Part shown: one piece after another, positions 22,590 to 34,540 of the stretch | How the letters are laid out: the number at the start of each line of letters is the position of its first letter | Numbering within the stretch: the first letter of the stretch is position 1 | Source: Cycas panzhihuaensis | Taxonomy: Eukaryota; Cycadophyta | Length of the DNA: 64,000 nt | Reading direction: 5' to 3' | Assembly (NCBI GenBank): GCA_023213395.1 | Contig: CM041465.1 | Coordinates: forward strand, 179,311,741-179,375,740 | Position numbers and translations under genes: made by a program | The notes under the pieces: generated by a model | What the model was told of the DNA's origin: nothing | The model's database searches: none | Seen by the model: only the letters and a program-made list of their open reading frames with translations

Positions 22590-24100
22590 GATAACTTCTC
22601 TAAGTCTCAATCTTGTATGGATATTTATGAAGTAATCTTCTATAAGTGATTTGGTAAAAATATTTATGAGTTAATCTTCACTCAAACAAAAATCAACCTA
22701 CAACTTCATTACTTTGATCTATTCACACATATATTGGTGTTTAATCTCAATATACTTCATACGTATATGAAACACTAGATTCTTTAATAGATGAATAGTG
22801 CTCTAGTTATCAACAAAAATAACTAGGGTACTATAAGATATACCAAGGATATCCAAAAGTCCTTACAACCATATAGCTTCTCTCATACTAATAGTGAGTC
22901 CTTGATATTCAACCTTTGTAGAAGATAGTGCTATTATTTGTTGTTTCTTCAACTTCCATGATACACATCCATTATTGATACTAAAGATATATCCAATAGT
23001 GGATTTTCATTCATCAAATTATTTTCCCTAATCTACATCAGTGTAGCCTTGTAACTTTATATCTCCATCATAAATGTATGTCAAACCAAGATTAAGAGTT
23101 TCCTTTATGTATTTTAGAATCTACTTTGCTCCAACCTAATGTCAATCCTATGGATTTTGCATATACTAGGAGACTAATCCAATAACATAAATAATGTAAG
23201 GCATAGTATGAGTCAAATAGATTAGACTCTCTACCTATTGTTTGTATAATCTTCTATCTATAATAGGCTTTCTCATATCTTTTAAGAGCTTTTTACCTTT
23301 GGTACATGGTGTTTGAATAGGCTTCTTATCCTCCATCCTAAATTTCTCAAGAAGGTTCTTTACATACTTAGTTTATAACACTATAATTTTATCTTTCGTA
23401 TGTTTTACCTTAATGCGTAAGAAGTAATGTAGAAGCCTAAGGTTTATCATATCGAAGGTAGCTCCCAAATTATATTTGACTTGCATAATAGTCTAATTAC
23501 AATTTCCACATGATCAAATCATCAACGTATAATATAATAACTATTATTAAAGTTCTACTACTTTTAACATATATATTTAGCTCTAGATCTATAGTAATAG
23601 ATCCTTATTCATTTAATATAGTATTGATCTTTATATACTAAGCACGGGATATCTATTTTAGGCCATAGAGTGACTTGTTCAATTTGCACATAAGATTCTT
23701 CTAACCTTCCTTAATGAAACAAAAATGTTACACTATAGAAATCTCCTCTTTCAACTCTCTATTAAGGAATGATAATTTTACATGCATTTGATGCAAATAC
23801 CACTATATTTTGCTTCTAAAGTAAGGATCAAATAGATTGTTATCATCTTGGAGACTGGTGTCAATGTCTCCTCATAGTCGATCCCTTCCTTCTACTAAAT
23901 CCCTTACATAACAAGTCTAGCCTTATACCTATCCACCTCTCTAATAGAGCAAAGTTTAGTTATGTAGACCCATTTGTAACTAACAAGATTTTTCTTAATA
24001 GGTATCAAAACTAACACCTAAATGCCATTTTCTATAAGAGAACTATATTCCTCCTCCATTGTAACTTTCCACGAAGGATCATCTTTTGCTTCATAAAATG
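22590..24100 (-). pseudogene. Copia A reverse transcriptase and RNase H
   Basis: Reading leftward, WVYITKLCS and YKARLV (about 23920-24060) open the RT, and ILYVDDL at 23516-23535 holds the intact catalytic YVDD. RNase H follows with QQIIALSSTKVEYQGLT (about 22900-22950) and IFTKSLIEDYF near 22640. Stops interrupt each block, mostly at Trp and Gln positions. The gene ends close to 22590, just short of the 3' LTR. Confidence 0.82.
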
Positions 24101-25330
24101 AAGATGGGTTTAGGGAGTTTGTGGTATCCACCACCAATGTCTTATTAGCATGGTAGTTTCTTATGCTCTATTTATCTAAAATATTCTATAACATTATACC
24201 AAAGTATTGAAGCATTTTACTAGCCTATAGTGGCATTGAAACACCCAATGTTGAAGATGCCTCTACATATGACTACTCTTAATTATCACCTGCACCACTT
24301 AGTCTTTCTTCCCTCTAAATAATAATAGTTGGTTCTTTGTCCTTCATTACTAATAAAGTACCATTAGGAAATGGAAGTAGTGGGGGGTAAAAGGATTTTT
24401 TAAACAACGACTTCTCAATATGATATATTAAAGATTTGACAAATATTGCACCCTAACTAATTATAAGTTTCCCTCCTTGTAGATCCTATTGTCTGTAAGA
24501 TTTATTTTGATATGAGTATCCCACAAAAGTACACTTAAAACTCTTGCGATCTGTCTTCTTATAATTATTATATAGAATGGATGCATACACAATGCACCAA
24601 AATGTATTCAAATGGTTAATAATAGGTTTATGACCAATCTATTTTTCTTTATGGGTTATGTCATAGACTACTTTTGTTAGCAGCCTATTCAAAATATAAA
24701 TGATAGTCCCAACAACTTCTACCTCAAACTTAGATAGCAAGTTTTTAGTATACACCATACACCTAACTATTTCCATCATGGTATAATTTTTCATCTCTAC
24801 CACACCATTTTGTTATGGGGTATACAAGATTGTGAAATCTTTCTTTATACCATGACTTAAACAAAACTTATTAAAGGTATTATTGTCATATTCCTTACCA
24901 TTATTACTCCTTAAAATTTTTATTTTCTTATCACATTCATTATCAACATATACCTTCCATTCATGAAAGTAGTCAAATACTTCAAACTTATTTTTAGAAA
25001 ATATACCCAGGCTTCCTGGTATAATCATCTATAAACACTAAAGTATGGCAAGCTCTAAATATGGAAGAGTTTGGAAGAGGGCCCATCACATTAAAATACA
25101 TGAACTCTAGCTTCTCCTTAGCTCTCTAGGCATGATCTTAAGCAATAGGATAGTGATGATACTTCCTGTATATACACTCTTTATATACACCTTTTGAACA
25201 TGGCAAATAGGGTAAACCTTCCACTATCTTCAATCTGTTCATAAGTACTATGCTTTTGCAATTAATATGCTTAAGGCATTCATGCCAAAGTTTACCTCAG
25301 TCATCAATGTTGGCAATATAGGCATAAGAC
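24101..25330 (-). pseudogene. Copia A integrase and linker
   Basis: The pre-integrase block LWHECLKHINCKS lies near 25290, and the zinc ligands are partly kept. The catalytic core is open at 24813-25028 with KSNNG-like text: IKILRSNNGKEYDNNTF, where the second catalytic Asp has become Asn. Then FCLSHGIKKDFTILYTP precedes the third catalytic region. The stretch from 24101 to about 24800 is a low-similarity linker with stops. Confidence 0.8.
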
Positions 25331-26198
25331 TAATTCTGGAATTAAAATTTCTCAAATACCTAGAAATTATCCCTCACTTTTTTTTATAGTAATAATAGAA
25401 AAATTATGTTTTGGGTCCTTAATCAAGCATCTATCTTTGTAAATCTTAACCTTAATACCTTATCTGTAGATTTCTTGGGCTATAGAAGGTTTATATTCAT
25501 CTTAGGCATGTAGTACATGCCTTTGAAATTTCCTCCCACAAGAGAAATAGAGCCAACACCTTTAATAGATAATATGCTTGCATTTCCAAGAATGATTCAA
25601 CTTTATTTAGATTAGTATCCTATGTATCAAAGTTTTTTTTTTGAAATGAAATATATTTTTATGCTCTTGAATCTAGAATCTAGTAGTCTCTCTGATTTAG
25701 ATTAGTTGATAATGATGATACCCTATCACAAAAAGTTGTAATACCCTTTTATTTCTTATCCTTTCTTGCTTTGTGCATGTCCTATCGTTTGAACTAATAA
25801 TTCTTCTCTTTATAGCCATCCTTCTTGTAGTAAGTATATTTTCCAATTAACTTCTTCTTTTGTTAAGTTCCTTCTCTTGATTTTTGTGGAAACTTCCCTT
25901 TCTAAATAATATCTCTCCTCCATGTCTTTATGACCAGGGATTGATTTGAATTAGAACATTTAAGTAGGCCATGGTACTTCAATTTAATATCCTCAGCTAG
26001 AATGAGACCTTTCATCTTTTCAAATAACCCACCTTCCATTATCTCATCTTTCACATAGATGGTCTAAAAGGTTCTGAATATAGTTGGTAGGTTTAATATA
26101 ACTAATATAAATAACAAATCATCATTAAATGAAACTAACTTAATCTCTTCTACTTTATTCCTCAAATTAGTTACTTTATTCAGATAGGTACTTATGTT
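25331..26198 (-). pseudogene. Copia A gag C-terminal half, zinc knuckle and protease
   Basis: The segment STYLNKVTNLRNKVEEIKL (about 26150-26200) is the central helix block of copia Gag. The zinc knuckle at 25798-25840 reads YTYYKKDGYKEKNY, with Tyr at each expected Cys and at the His. The protease site at 25661-25685 reads ILDSRA where ILDSGA is expected (Gly to Arg). The missing N-terminal gag lies at 48206-48538, beyond element B. Confidence 0.78.
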
Positions 26199-26203
26199 AC
26201 TTT
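26199..26203. other. Target-site duplication of element B (left), acttt
   Basis: ACTTT here recurs at 48201-48205, directly after the right LTR of B. The gag of copia A reads across one copy. Confidence 0.8.
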
Positions 26204-26565
26204 TGATAAAATATAGACTAAAATTACTTTGATACCATGTCAAAATATGTACCAAAATTACTCTAATACCATAATAAAATATGGGAAATATTGAGATTAG
26301 CTCTAATTCCATAAGATAATAAGATGCAATAATAATGGAAAAATATGAACTCATAAGTATATATATATAGTGAATTAATCAATATGAATATAAAATAAAG
26401 CATGTATCATCAACCATAAGTATCACCATAAAATAGACACCAAGATATATACATAGAAAATCCATTATAGAAAAAACCATAGGAAAAGGTAGAGTTAGGA
26501 CTTCACTTATGGTTATAAGGTTTACATATTTCTCCTCTCTCCTTGCTCAAGTTCTCAAGTGGTGA

Positions 26566-26603
<38 letters not shown>

Positions 26604-26758
26604 AGATCACCTCATGAGTAACTTATCAAATATAATGAGCTTTTACATGATCTAATAAAGTGATAACATAGATATGTATGAATCTCACATATCTTGATGT
26701 AAGCAAATGGTGGAAAGTGTATGTGTATATCATATATATGAAACAATATATTTTAGCA
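26204..26758 (-). repeat. Element B 3' LTR
   Basis: It starts TGATAAAATATAG and ends TTTAGCA. It contains two 34-bp units at 26204-26271 and a (TA)16 run at 26569-26600, where the right copy has TG repeats. A patch near 26430-26510 carries many G-to-A differences from the right copy. Confidence 0.85.
26569..26600. repeat. (TA)16 microsatellite in B LTR
   Basis: A perfect TA run. The same place in the other LTR (about 48018-48040) is an interrupted TG run, so the repeat unit itself differs between the two copies. Confidence 0.95.
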
Positions 26759-27643
26759 CCTCTCCATAATGTTTAATGTTCTTAGAATTTGATCTTAAGT
26801 ATTTAAATCTTTAAACCATATATTGGAACCTATAACATGTAACTATATCTTGTATGCAATATCACTTGTAACTTATAAATAACTAGTAACTATATGCTTG
26901 TCTCCATTAAGTATTAACCTGTATATAATTGATATATATAAAGTGTTTTTATATACATCTCCATATCTTCACCTATATAGCTATTTTTGATTAATATTAA
27001 GTTAGATGATTAACATTTTCTTAACCATTCATCAAATCAAGAATTAAGCAAAATGATATCTAAGTCTATATAAAATGATATCCATCTATCAAAATACATG
27101 AGTAATTAGCCATTGTAATCATTAGTTCACTAGGAAATTACTTCAAATACATGGTTTATATTCCTTCTAAATTACTTTTATGAATAATACAATTAAGTAT
27201 GTTATGTAAATATAGCATTAGCTAGATCAAGTTGATAGTTGGATCACATCTTGAATAATTAGCTTCAAGTATAGGCTGAACTATTTGGCTAAGGTAAATT
27301 AACTATAATAAGGTAAATTGTACTCAACGTTTAGCTAGATAACATCGACAACTAATGTGATATACAAAAAATAAGTGGATCATAAAAAAATGTTTCAATA
27401 ACTAGGTGATTTATATGTTTAGTTAGGGGTTTTTCCATCCACTAAATCAAATATGATGTTGCCAAGGGAGAAATGAGGAACCAACATATCAAAGATGTTA
27501 TATGTCATAACTTCACCAAATGTTTCTTACTTAATGAATTTATTTAACTAAAATAGGCCTTAAAATGTCATAAATATTCTATAAAATACTTGATTTTAAA
27601 CTAAATTTTATTTTTCATGCACCATTCCTAAAAAGTAACTTAA
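26759..27643 (-). other. Element B interior, left part
   Basis: This AT-rich sequence has no open frame of note and no recognised motif. The first bases, CCTCTCC, are the complement of a short polypurine tract. G2 has inserted at its right end. Confidence 0.55.
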
Positions 27644-28080
27644 CTATCTATTTTTCGTCTTCTAGGAATTACATCAATATGTTGACACAAGTAAGTATAG
27701 GTATGCATCTTCACCTCTATCACATTACTTATATTATTCTTACAACATGCATTTTGTTAGTTATTAGATGCCTGCCTACTTATATATTTAGCTTGCTTGT
27801 ATTTGCCTTTTTGTTGATGATGACTAGGACTCTAGTCCAATGACCTTAAAGCCCCTCATCAGTTAATCAATTGGAAGAAGGGACCTCCCCACGACCTTGC
27901 AACTCACCTTTTAGCCCTATCCTCATCTTTTTGGCCTTGTTTTTCCTTCACACCCATTAGTCACCTACCATTTTAGAACTTAGGGTTTGTTTTTGGGAAT
28001 TAGAGTGGTCATATGATAGGTTTTGGGCTTCAATTTTCCTTTTTATTTTCATCCCATAGTTATTTTCATTATAAATGATG

Positions 28081-28104
28081 GTACCATAGATAAATCTATG
28101 GTAC
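28081..28104. other. Perfect 9-bp stem-loop in G2 LTR
   Basis: GTACCATAG and its reverse complement CTATGGTAC flank a 6-base loop. A further CTATGGTAC lies 14 bases downstream. The other LTR keeps the hairpin with one mismatch near 43669-43692. Confidence 0.7.
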
Positions 28105-28862
28105 AGTAGCCAAATCTATGGTACTACAACTTTGGTAATGGTACCACTATTTAGTGACCCAACTACATCTCCAATGGATAAACAACTTTTTTATCATGTT
28201 GTTTGGTGGGCCTAATGTGCCACATTAGCTTAGAGCAACTCGCTACACCCTTGGGAACTTCCATTAGACCTCAAAACCATTTTTTTACTCAAATTTTGTT
28301 AAGATTTAACCTCCTCTTTTAGTTCCAACCTTAATTTTAGGTGGTGGTTTCTCCACCTTGTGGACATGAAACCACCACCCCCTTATCTTGTCTTCTTCCA
28401 TAAAATCCCTCTTATTTGAGCATGAGGACATCTTTCTCTCTTCTCATAATATCAAAATGTTATCAAAATTTTGTTGTGACTTCCATTCTACTTCCATGTA
28501 ACTTGCATGTTTTTCAACATTGAGGAGTAACTTTGGGAGACCTTTCACAAAGGCTATAAGGAGGTTTTAAAGAGGAATTCATCAAGCGGCAAGTGGTTTT
28601 GCACCTCTCTTCATTGGCTCAAGCATCCACCTTCACCTTGGTTGGCTTGTTATGAGGCCCCTCTGACCCTTCTCTTACATTTTTTTGGTATGTTACATGA
28701 GTATGATTATTAGATTTTGGTAGTTTGATTGGTATTTTGAGTTATAGAAGGTAGGGTTAGAGCTTACATCCTCTCCTTCCTTCCTATTTACATCTTACTA
28801 CTAAGTTACAAGGTTTTGGTGCAGGGGTTTCCTATAGTATAACTGGGGAAACCTTTCATGTT

Positions 28863-28889
28863 GGGGAGGAGGGGAGGGGGGCAGAGGGG
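28863..28889 (+). other. G-rich tract with quadruplex potential in G2 LTR
   Basis: Several runs of four or more G are separated by 1-4 bases. The other LTR keeps a similar tract (44447-44467) although the intervening bases changed. Quadruplex-forming tracts are known at particular places in plant LTRs. Confidence 0.6.
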
Positions 28890-30121
28890 ACATTATTTTA
28901 AAGCACTCCTCTCCGCTTTTATTTCATATTGATGTTGTTGTTATTTTGATTGTTGCTATATGCATTTAGATGTTTCGTACTTATATTGGTTTACCTGTAT
29001 AAGATAAATTTTAAAAGATTGTTATAATATCTTTCTTTCTTGAGTACTAACTTGTAGGGATATGAAAGGAAGCAATATGTCTTCCATAAACCTTAAGGTT
29101 TGGAGTTGGAAGACACCCCTAACAACATAAGCGTCATATTTTGGTTTCTTCTTGTTTCATTTCCTTTTAGCATTCCTTTATTGACTTTTATTTGGGATAG
29201 GTAAGTGGAGCCCCTACACCTCCTCGTGCAATAAGGAAGACCAAGGGAAGATTAAGAGAAGAAACATCATCAATTACAATTGGATCAGGTGCACATCCTC
29301 TAAACCCTACTCTCCCTCCTTTCATTTGTTTCACATTTTGTTAACATTCCTATCCTTTACTCTCTACTATAATAATTCTTTCCTCCTTTGTCTTATTATT
29401 TCTTTTCCACATAAAAGGAACAAATAAGGGAAAGTAAGGCTTTGGGTTAAGGATTGGGGTTTATTTATTAAAAGGGATTTTATTTTTTCTTTTAGGTTAA
29501 AAGAAAAAGGTTTATAGTAGTGTAGGGTTACACACAAAAAGAACTCCTTACCTTACCCCCCCTTTACTCCTTTTCTTATTACATTATGTTATAGTTTTAT
29601 TTCATAGCAAGAATATAGAGGAATAAAGAGAATGAAAGTGAATGAGAGTAAGGACCATATTTTGCTTGGTTTCTTTTTACTTTATTTATTTCATCTCTTA
29701 TTTACTTCCATAACCTCATCGCTATCTCTCCTTTAGTCACACTCATTTTATTTAGTTTCATACCTAAATCCTATACTTACTATTCAACTAAGTGGACTCA
29801 CCCCACTTGTCCCCTTTATTTCTTCTTCTTCTCTCTCTTCTCCCACACTACATTGGTCCCTCTCAATAGGAACTTACCCAACCATGGTGCAAAAGGGAAG
29901 GAGTGCATCACCATACCATACCTCCATTCCTTTTCCTCTTAAAACCCCAGTTGTAAGGAGGAGGACCAGGCTCATTCTTTCCAAATCCACACCTTCAATG
30001 TGTATGAGTGCTCTATGTGTACCACTTAAGGCCCCTTTATGCCTCCCTTTAGGTCCCACACCTTAGTCTTAGCCCCTTTGGGTGTAGGTTGTCTTAGGTA
30101 CCCCCAATAGGATCAATCTCA

Positions 30122-32330
30122 CTAGTGACCATAGTAGGGGTGCTAGTTAGAATGCCTTAGTTTCCCTTTAGCTTTCTTACACACCCTTTCTCTTTATATA
30201 TGGTTTATCAGGGTGTCTTTTATAGATATCTTATTACCTTATTCTTTCTTATTTCCCTCTACTTTTTTAAGTGGTTGGGTTTGCCCATGGATGCAATGCT
30301 TTTCATGTTGCCTACATGGTCTACCTCCCACTAAAGTAGAGCCCACTTATTTGCTAATCCCTTTATCCGATCAAGAATTACTAATGGAAGGCTATCCTTT
30401 TGATTGGGATTATGAACCTTGTACATTGAATAGGCCTCATGTTGAGTCCCCTTCTTCCCATTATGATCCCACCTAAGTTAATGAGGATCCCACCTATTAC
30501 CATCCTGAGTTAGTTAAAGGTTATCAAGAACCTCAACCCCTCCCTATGCAGGTCATAAGGAGTTCCCAATCTAGGGATCCTATTGCATACCCTAAAAAGG
30601 TCCTTGCATCTTATCCATCCCATTTTAGTCATCAAGGAGATGTATTTACCTCTAGTGACTAGCATTATACTCCTCATGGTGATGTGGTTGATGCCCTAAG
30701 GGAGTGATTCAAAGTTGTAACCATGCAACCACCCCCCAAGTAGTTGTAAAGGTTATTTCAAACTTTAGAACCCCCATCTTCTATTGCCTCCCTTCCTTCA
30801 TCCATTCCTTTCATTTCTTCTACCCTCTAGGAAGCAGTATCTAGGGGGTATATTCTCGTATGTGCTCCTCCTAGGTAACCAATCTCTTCGGGTATGGAAA
30901 CCCCCTAAGTAGGGGTAAGTATACCCTTGATTCCAACTAACATACCCCAACACATTACCACACTAACTCCTTCCTTTCCCTTAATCGTGCCCTCTCGCCC
31001 ACACCATGTAAAGTAAGGAGGCACAACTTCCATCAATCCGTAGCCACAAATTATGGATGCTTTGGTCTTTATTCCTCCAGGGTGCACGTCTCAACCCTAG
31101 GGGTATGGGGGGTCAAACCTCTTTCCCATATATATAGTTAATCCTCTTCATCCCTATGGGGTTACCCCACCTCTTATAGGTCTATATAGTTAGAGCCCCA
31201 TCCCTCATCCTCCATTATATCAACCATGCTCTATGCTTCATGTAGGCTCTTCTTCTTACATTCACCCATTCACTCCTATGGGAGCATGTTCTTAACCTTT
31301 ACCCTCTTACACAGTGCATCCTTGAGGTGGGAGGAGGCCATATCACCCATCCTCTTACTTGATATATCCCTAATTAGTGCCTTTGTATCATTGTTTGTCA
31401 GGAGAGGTAGTATACTCTCTCTCGTCTTATGTTTGTCAAGAGAGATAACATACCCTCTCTCTCCTTCAGTTGCTTCTTCTTACACCCTAGTTGAACCGAT
31501 GATCCAACTAAGGACTTGTCCTTTTGTTGATTATCGATCAACCCATATTTTTATTAAGGCATTAAGGATCAACTTACCACCTCATCCTCCTAAGATGCCC
31601 AAGTTTGATGGCACCTCCTCCCATGACCCAATAGAGCATGTTAGGGTATTAGCCATGGCATGCATAGACTATTGGGCCTATGACCATATAATAATAAAAC
31701 TTTTCCTTAGATCCCTTTAAGGAGATGCCTTTAAATGGTTTTATTATCTCCCTAGCCACTCCATCTTAACCTTTTAGCAATTGGTTGATGAATTCGTCAA
31801 CTATTTCGATGTTGCTTGGCCTTTTAAGAGTGGGGTAGAAGCCTTACTCTTACTTAAACAAGGCCCTAAGGAACTTAACCATAACTTCATGTGGTAGTTC
31901 CATGACCTCCTTCACTCTTCTAAGGCCATGTTACTTGAAGAGTTGAAGTGATATCTCTTTGTTAATATGTTATGCTCTAAGGTGCACATCGAGGTCGTTA
32001 AAATGGGTGTGACCTCTTATGATTCTACCATAGCCAAGTCCTTAGCATTAGAAGCTATTAAAATCCAAGCTAGTTTGAAGAAGCATCCTAAGCAATCACA
32101 ATGTCATGGGGTACCCTCTCATTAACATGACCAAAAAGGGAAACAACTAACTTCTGTGAATCCTATCGGCATCACCAATAAGACCCTAGATCCCCTTACA
32201 TCTTCCATTCACTCCTTCAAGTGAATGGTTACAGATCTTAAATTATAACCTTCTTAAACGTTTCCCGAATCCTAATGTCCTGTCCATTAAACTACTAAAA
32301 CCACCTTGCTAATGAATGACAACGCCACTT
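30122..32330 (+). pseudogene. G2 leader and gag
   Basis: After a short leader a Pro/Ser-rich N-terminal region begins (MEGYPFDWDYEP near 30385). The capsid core follows with MPKFDGTSSHDPIEHV at about 31592 and MACIDYW, then LYKDLLHSSKAM-like and STIAKSLALEAIKIQASLKK blocks near 31900-32090. The same blocks occur in order in G1. Gag would form the particle for RNA packaging. Stops sit mainly at Trp and Gln codons. Confidence 0.78.
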
Positions 32331-33090
32331 CTCAAAAGAAGTGGACATGGCCCCCTTTTGAAAAGAAGCATTATTCTATTCATGGTAAGTGTTTCCATGA
32401 TGACTCACATTTTTGGAAGTAACACCTTAAATTTGCCCCATCCTGTGAAACTCCTTCATAAGGTGCTTCCAAGCCTAATTTAGAGCCAACTATTCATCGT
32501 GATTCATTCCCCAACCATGAGGAATAAGATCACTCTCCTCAAAGTAAGAGAGTGAGGAATAGGAGTCAAACCCCCTCTTCTTCCTTGAGTCAGGAGAAGG
32601 GAAAGGCCCCTACGAGTTCTTCAAATATCTCACTATCTCTCCTCTTCTTATTCTAAACAGAAGGAAAGAAAGGTCATCTAGTTATTTGAGACCATCCCTA
32701 TGTTACTGGTCACATAGTCTTAAGTCGCCAAAGAGGCTGGCAAAGCCTCCTCTTCTTAACAACTCACTATGGATACTCTCTCAATAGAGATTTCAGTGGT
32801 CATAAAGACCATTCCCATGTGCCCTAGGCATTATGACTTTAGAAGAGCACCTCCTCAACCCCCAGGGAAGGGGAAGGCCTTCTCTATTATTGAAGAGTTA
32901 CACTTAGTTTTTGTGGGTATGTCTATGATGGACATCTTACATAGTTTCTTTGAGCAACACACTCTTCTTCTAGAGGCTCTTAGCTAATGAGATGCTCCCA
33001 TCCATGTTGTAGGCACTACCTTTTGTGGGCCTCCCATCATTTCGTTTGATCTTAGAGACCTCCCATCCCCTAGTGAATGGGAATATTATT
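32331..33090 (+). pseudogene. G2 nucleocapsid motif and gag-protease linker
   Basis: PPFEKKHYSIHGKCFHDDSH at about 32350-32410 matches the zinc-knuckle-like WCSIHGDCFHDDS of G1, with the first Cys changed to Tyr. The following 700 bases are a low-similarity, Ser/Lys-rich linker. Confidence 0.65.
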
Positions 33091-33480
33091 GATACTACCT
33101 ATTTACTATCATTATCAATACCCTTGATTTTATCTTGAAGAGGACCATCATAGATAATAGGTCCTTGGTTAATGCTATGTCTATGCATATGATAGAGGAG
33201 CTAGGCATAGAGGCTCTTGAGCATGTTCCCTTGAAATGCTAAGGGTATGACAAAAGCTAGAACTTTCCCTTAGGGATGGTCACTCTCTTACTCATCTTAG
33301 AGGGGAAGACCATCCAGGTAGACATCATTGTTTTCAACATCAATGTCAATTATAACATCCTATTGGGTTGGCCATGGCTTGGCCAAATAGGAGCCATTTA
33401 CTCCTCATAATTGGGGCAACTTAAATTTTTCCATGAAGGACAAGTTAAAGTTGTCACCTCCGAGTGTCCTCCCTCTTATG
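33091..33480 (+). pseudogene. G2 aspartic protease domain
   Basis: The active-site triplet at 33153-33161 reads Asp-Asn-Arg (TIIDNRSLVNAM), where G1 has Asp-Asn-Gly. The Gly-to-Arg change should kill catalysis. MIEELGIEALEHVPLK and NYNILLGWPWLGQIGAIYSS (about 33345-33405) follow, matching the G1 protease block by block. Confidence 0.85.
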
Positions 33481-34109
33481 CCTCTCTTCCAACTTGTCAA
33501 GCTATCTTTGATACCAGAGATAACGACCCTGATGAGCCTCTTCCCTCTTTAGGGAACTTTTTAAAGGGGTGCACTCTCAACTGAGATGAGCCCTTGCCTC
33601 AATCTAAACCTTGTCTAGTTAGGTTTTCCCCTATTAGTATAGGTAGCTATGGCTACCTAATCATTATGAGTGATCCTGTGTCAGACGAGAATGGCCATGG
33701 GCCCCATCCATGACATGTCACTCTTGTTTCCCATGCTCCTAGGGAGGTATCCCATGAGAACCTTCCCTCTTTTATTAACTCTTCTATGGCTCCCGATCTA
33801 CTAGATCTAAACCAGCCACTCTTCTCATTTTCCCACTCTACCCTGGTGACTCCTCATGGGTGGATGCACCTACACACCACTCATAAGAGTGACACATCTT
33901 CATGGCCTAGACTCTCATTAGTTACTAAGGACTATTTCACGTGTGCACCACCTTATTATGTAATCCATTATGTGTCAGGTACCCTACATCAGTTTGGTTT
34001 CGACTAAGATTTATTCACTCACAAACCTAACCATGTGTCTGACCCATTGTTGCCCCATGTTGGGCCTATCTTTCATGAATTTTCTTTACCCACCCCTATC
34101 CTTAGCTCA
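33481..34109 (+). other. G2 spacer between protease and RNase H
   Basis: Only about 630 bases lie here. The text is Ser/Pro/His-rich (for example MAPDLLDLNQPLFSF at 33786) and carries no RT palm, YxDD or integrase motif. It is too short to hold an RT domain. The layout protease-spacer-RNase H therefore seems to be how the element was built, or an old internal deletion. Confidence 0.6.
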
Positions 34110-34540
34110 GATGGTGATTCATTGACTATCCATATCGATGGAGGTAGTTGTAGGAATCTTAGGCCTTTTGTAGGTGCTTGGGTTATTCGAGATCATTATG
34201 GACATAACCTAGTGTAGTCCAAAATATATTTACATAAATCTATCAACAATGAGGTGGAATATGTTATTGTCATAAAAGCATTGACAAATGCCCTCTATTT
34301 TCATTCTAGCCCTATCACCTTGTGATGTGATTATGAGATCATTGTATCTTAACTCATGTAGGTCTATCACATCCACTCCCCATGTTTGAGGTTCTTGCTA
34401 CAATAGCTGAGTCTCTCTTAGCTAGGTTTTCCTTTGTGGATATCTACTATATTTTGTGTGAGCTCAATACCAAAGTTAATAGCCTGGTAAACTTTATTTT
34501 GGAGCATCATTTGCCTTTTGTAAGTGACTCTCCTTTGACC
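34110..34540 (+). pseudogene. G2 RNase H domain (plant/archaeal-type, RVT_3-like)
   Basis: LTIHIDGGSCRN begins the domain, with catalytic Asp at 34137-34139. GAWVIRDHYGHNLV and NNEVEYVIVIKALTNAL follow, with catalytic Glu at 34251-34253. CDYEIIVS holds the next Asp (34329-34331), and ELNTKVNSLVN at about 34460-34490 has Asn at 34478-34480 in place of the last Asp. The spacing and the final 'ELN..AD.LA' block are those of RVT_3-type RNase H, known as an additional domain in Tat elements. Stops and one frameshift are present. Confidence 0.75.

Larger units (their letters stand above)
27649..30121 (+). repeat. G2 5' LTR
   Basis: It aligns with 43230-45725 with frequent transitions. It begins TATTTTTCG (TG probably changed to TA) and ends ATCTCA. 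It carries a G-rich tract, a short hairpin with 9-base arms and AAACCCTA-type motifs. Opposite-strand open frames around 29874-30066 are not kept in the other LTR and are not called. Confidence 0.85.

Noticed and set aside
29874-30066. Overlapping open frames on both strands in the G2 LTR
   Set aside because: They mirror each other and are not kept in the other LTR, and no protein family is recognised.
31226-31720. Host gene candidate (164 codons)
   Set aside because: Its C-terminal third is the gag core of G2 (MPKFDGTS...). The N-terminal part is low-complexity leader.
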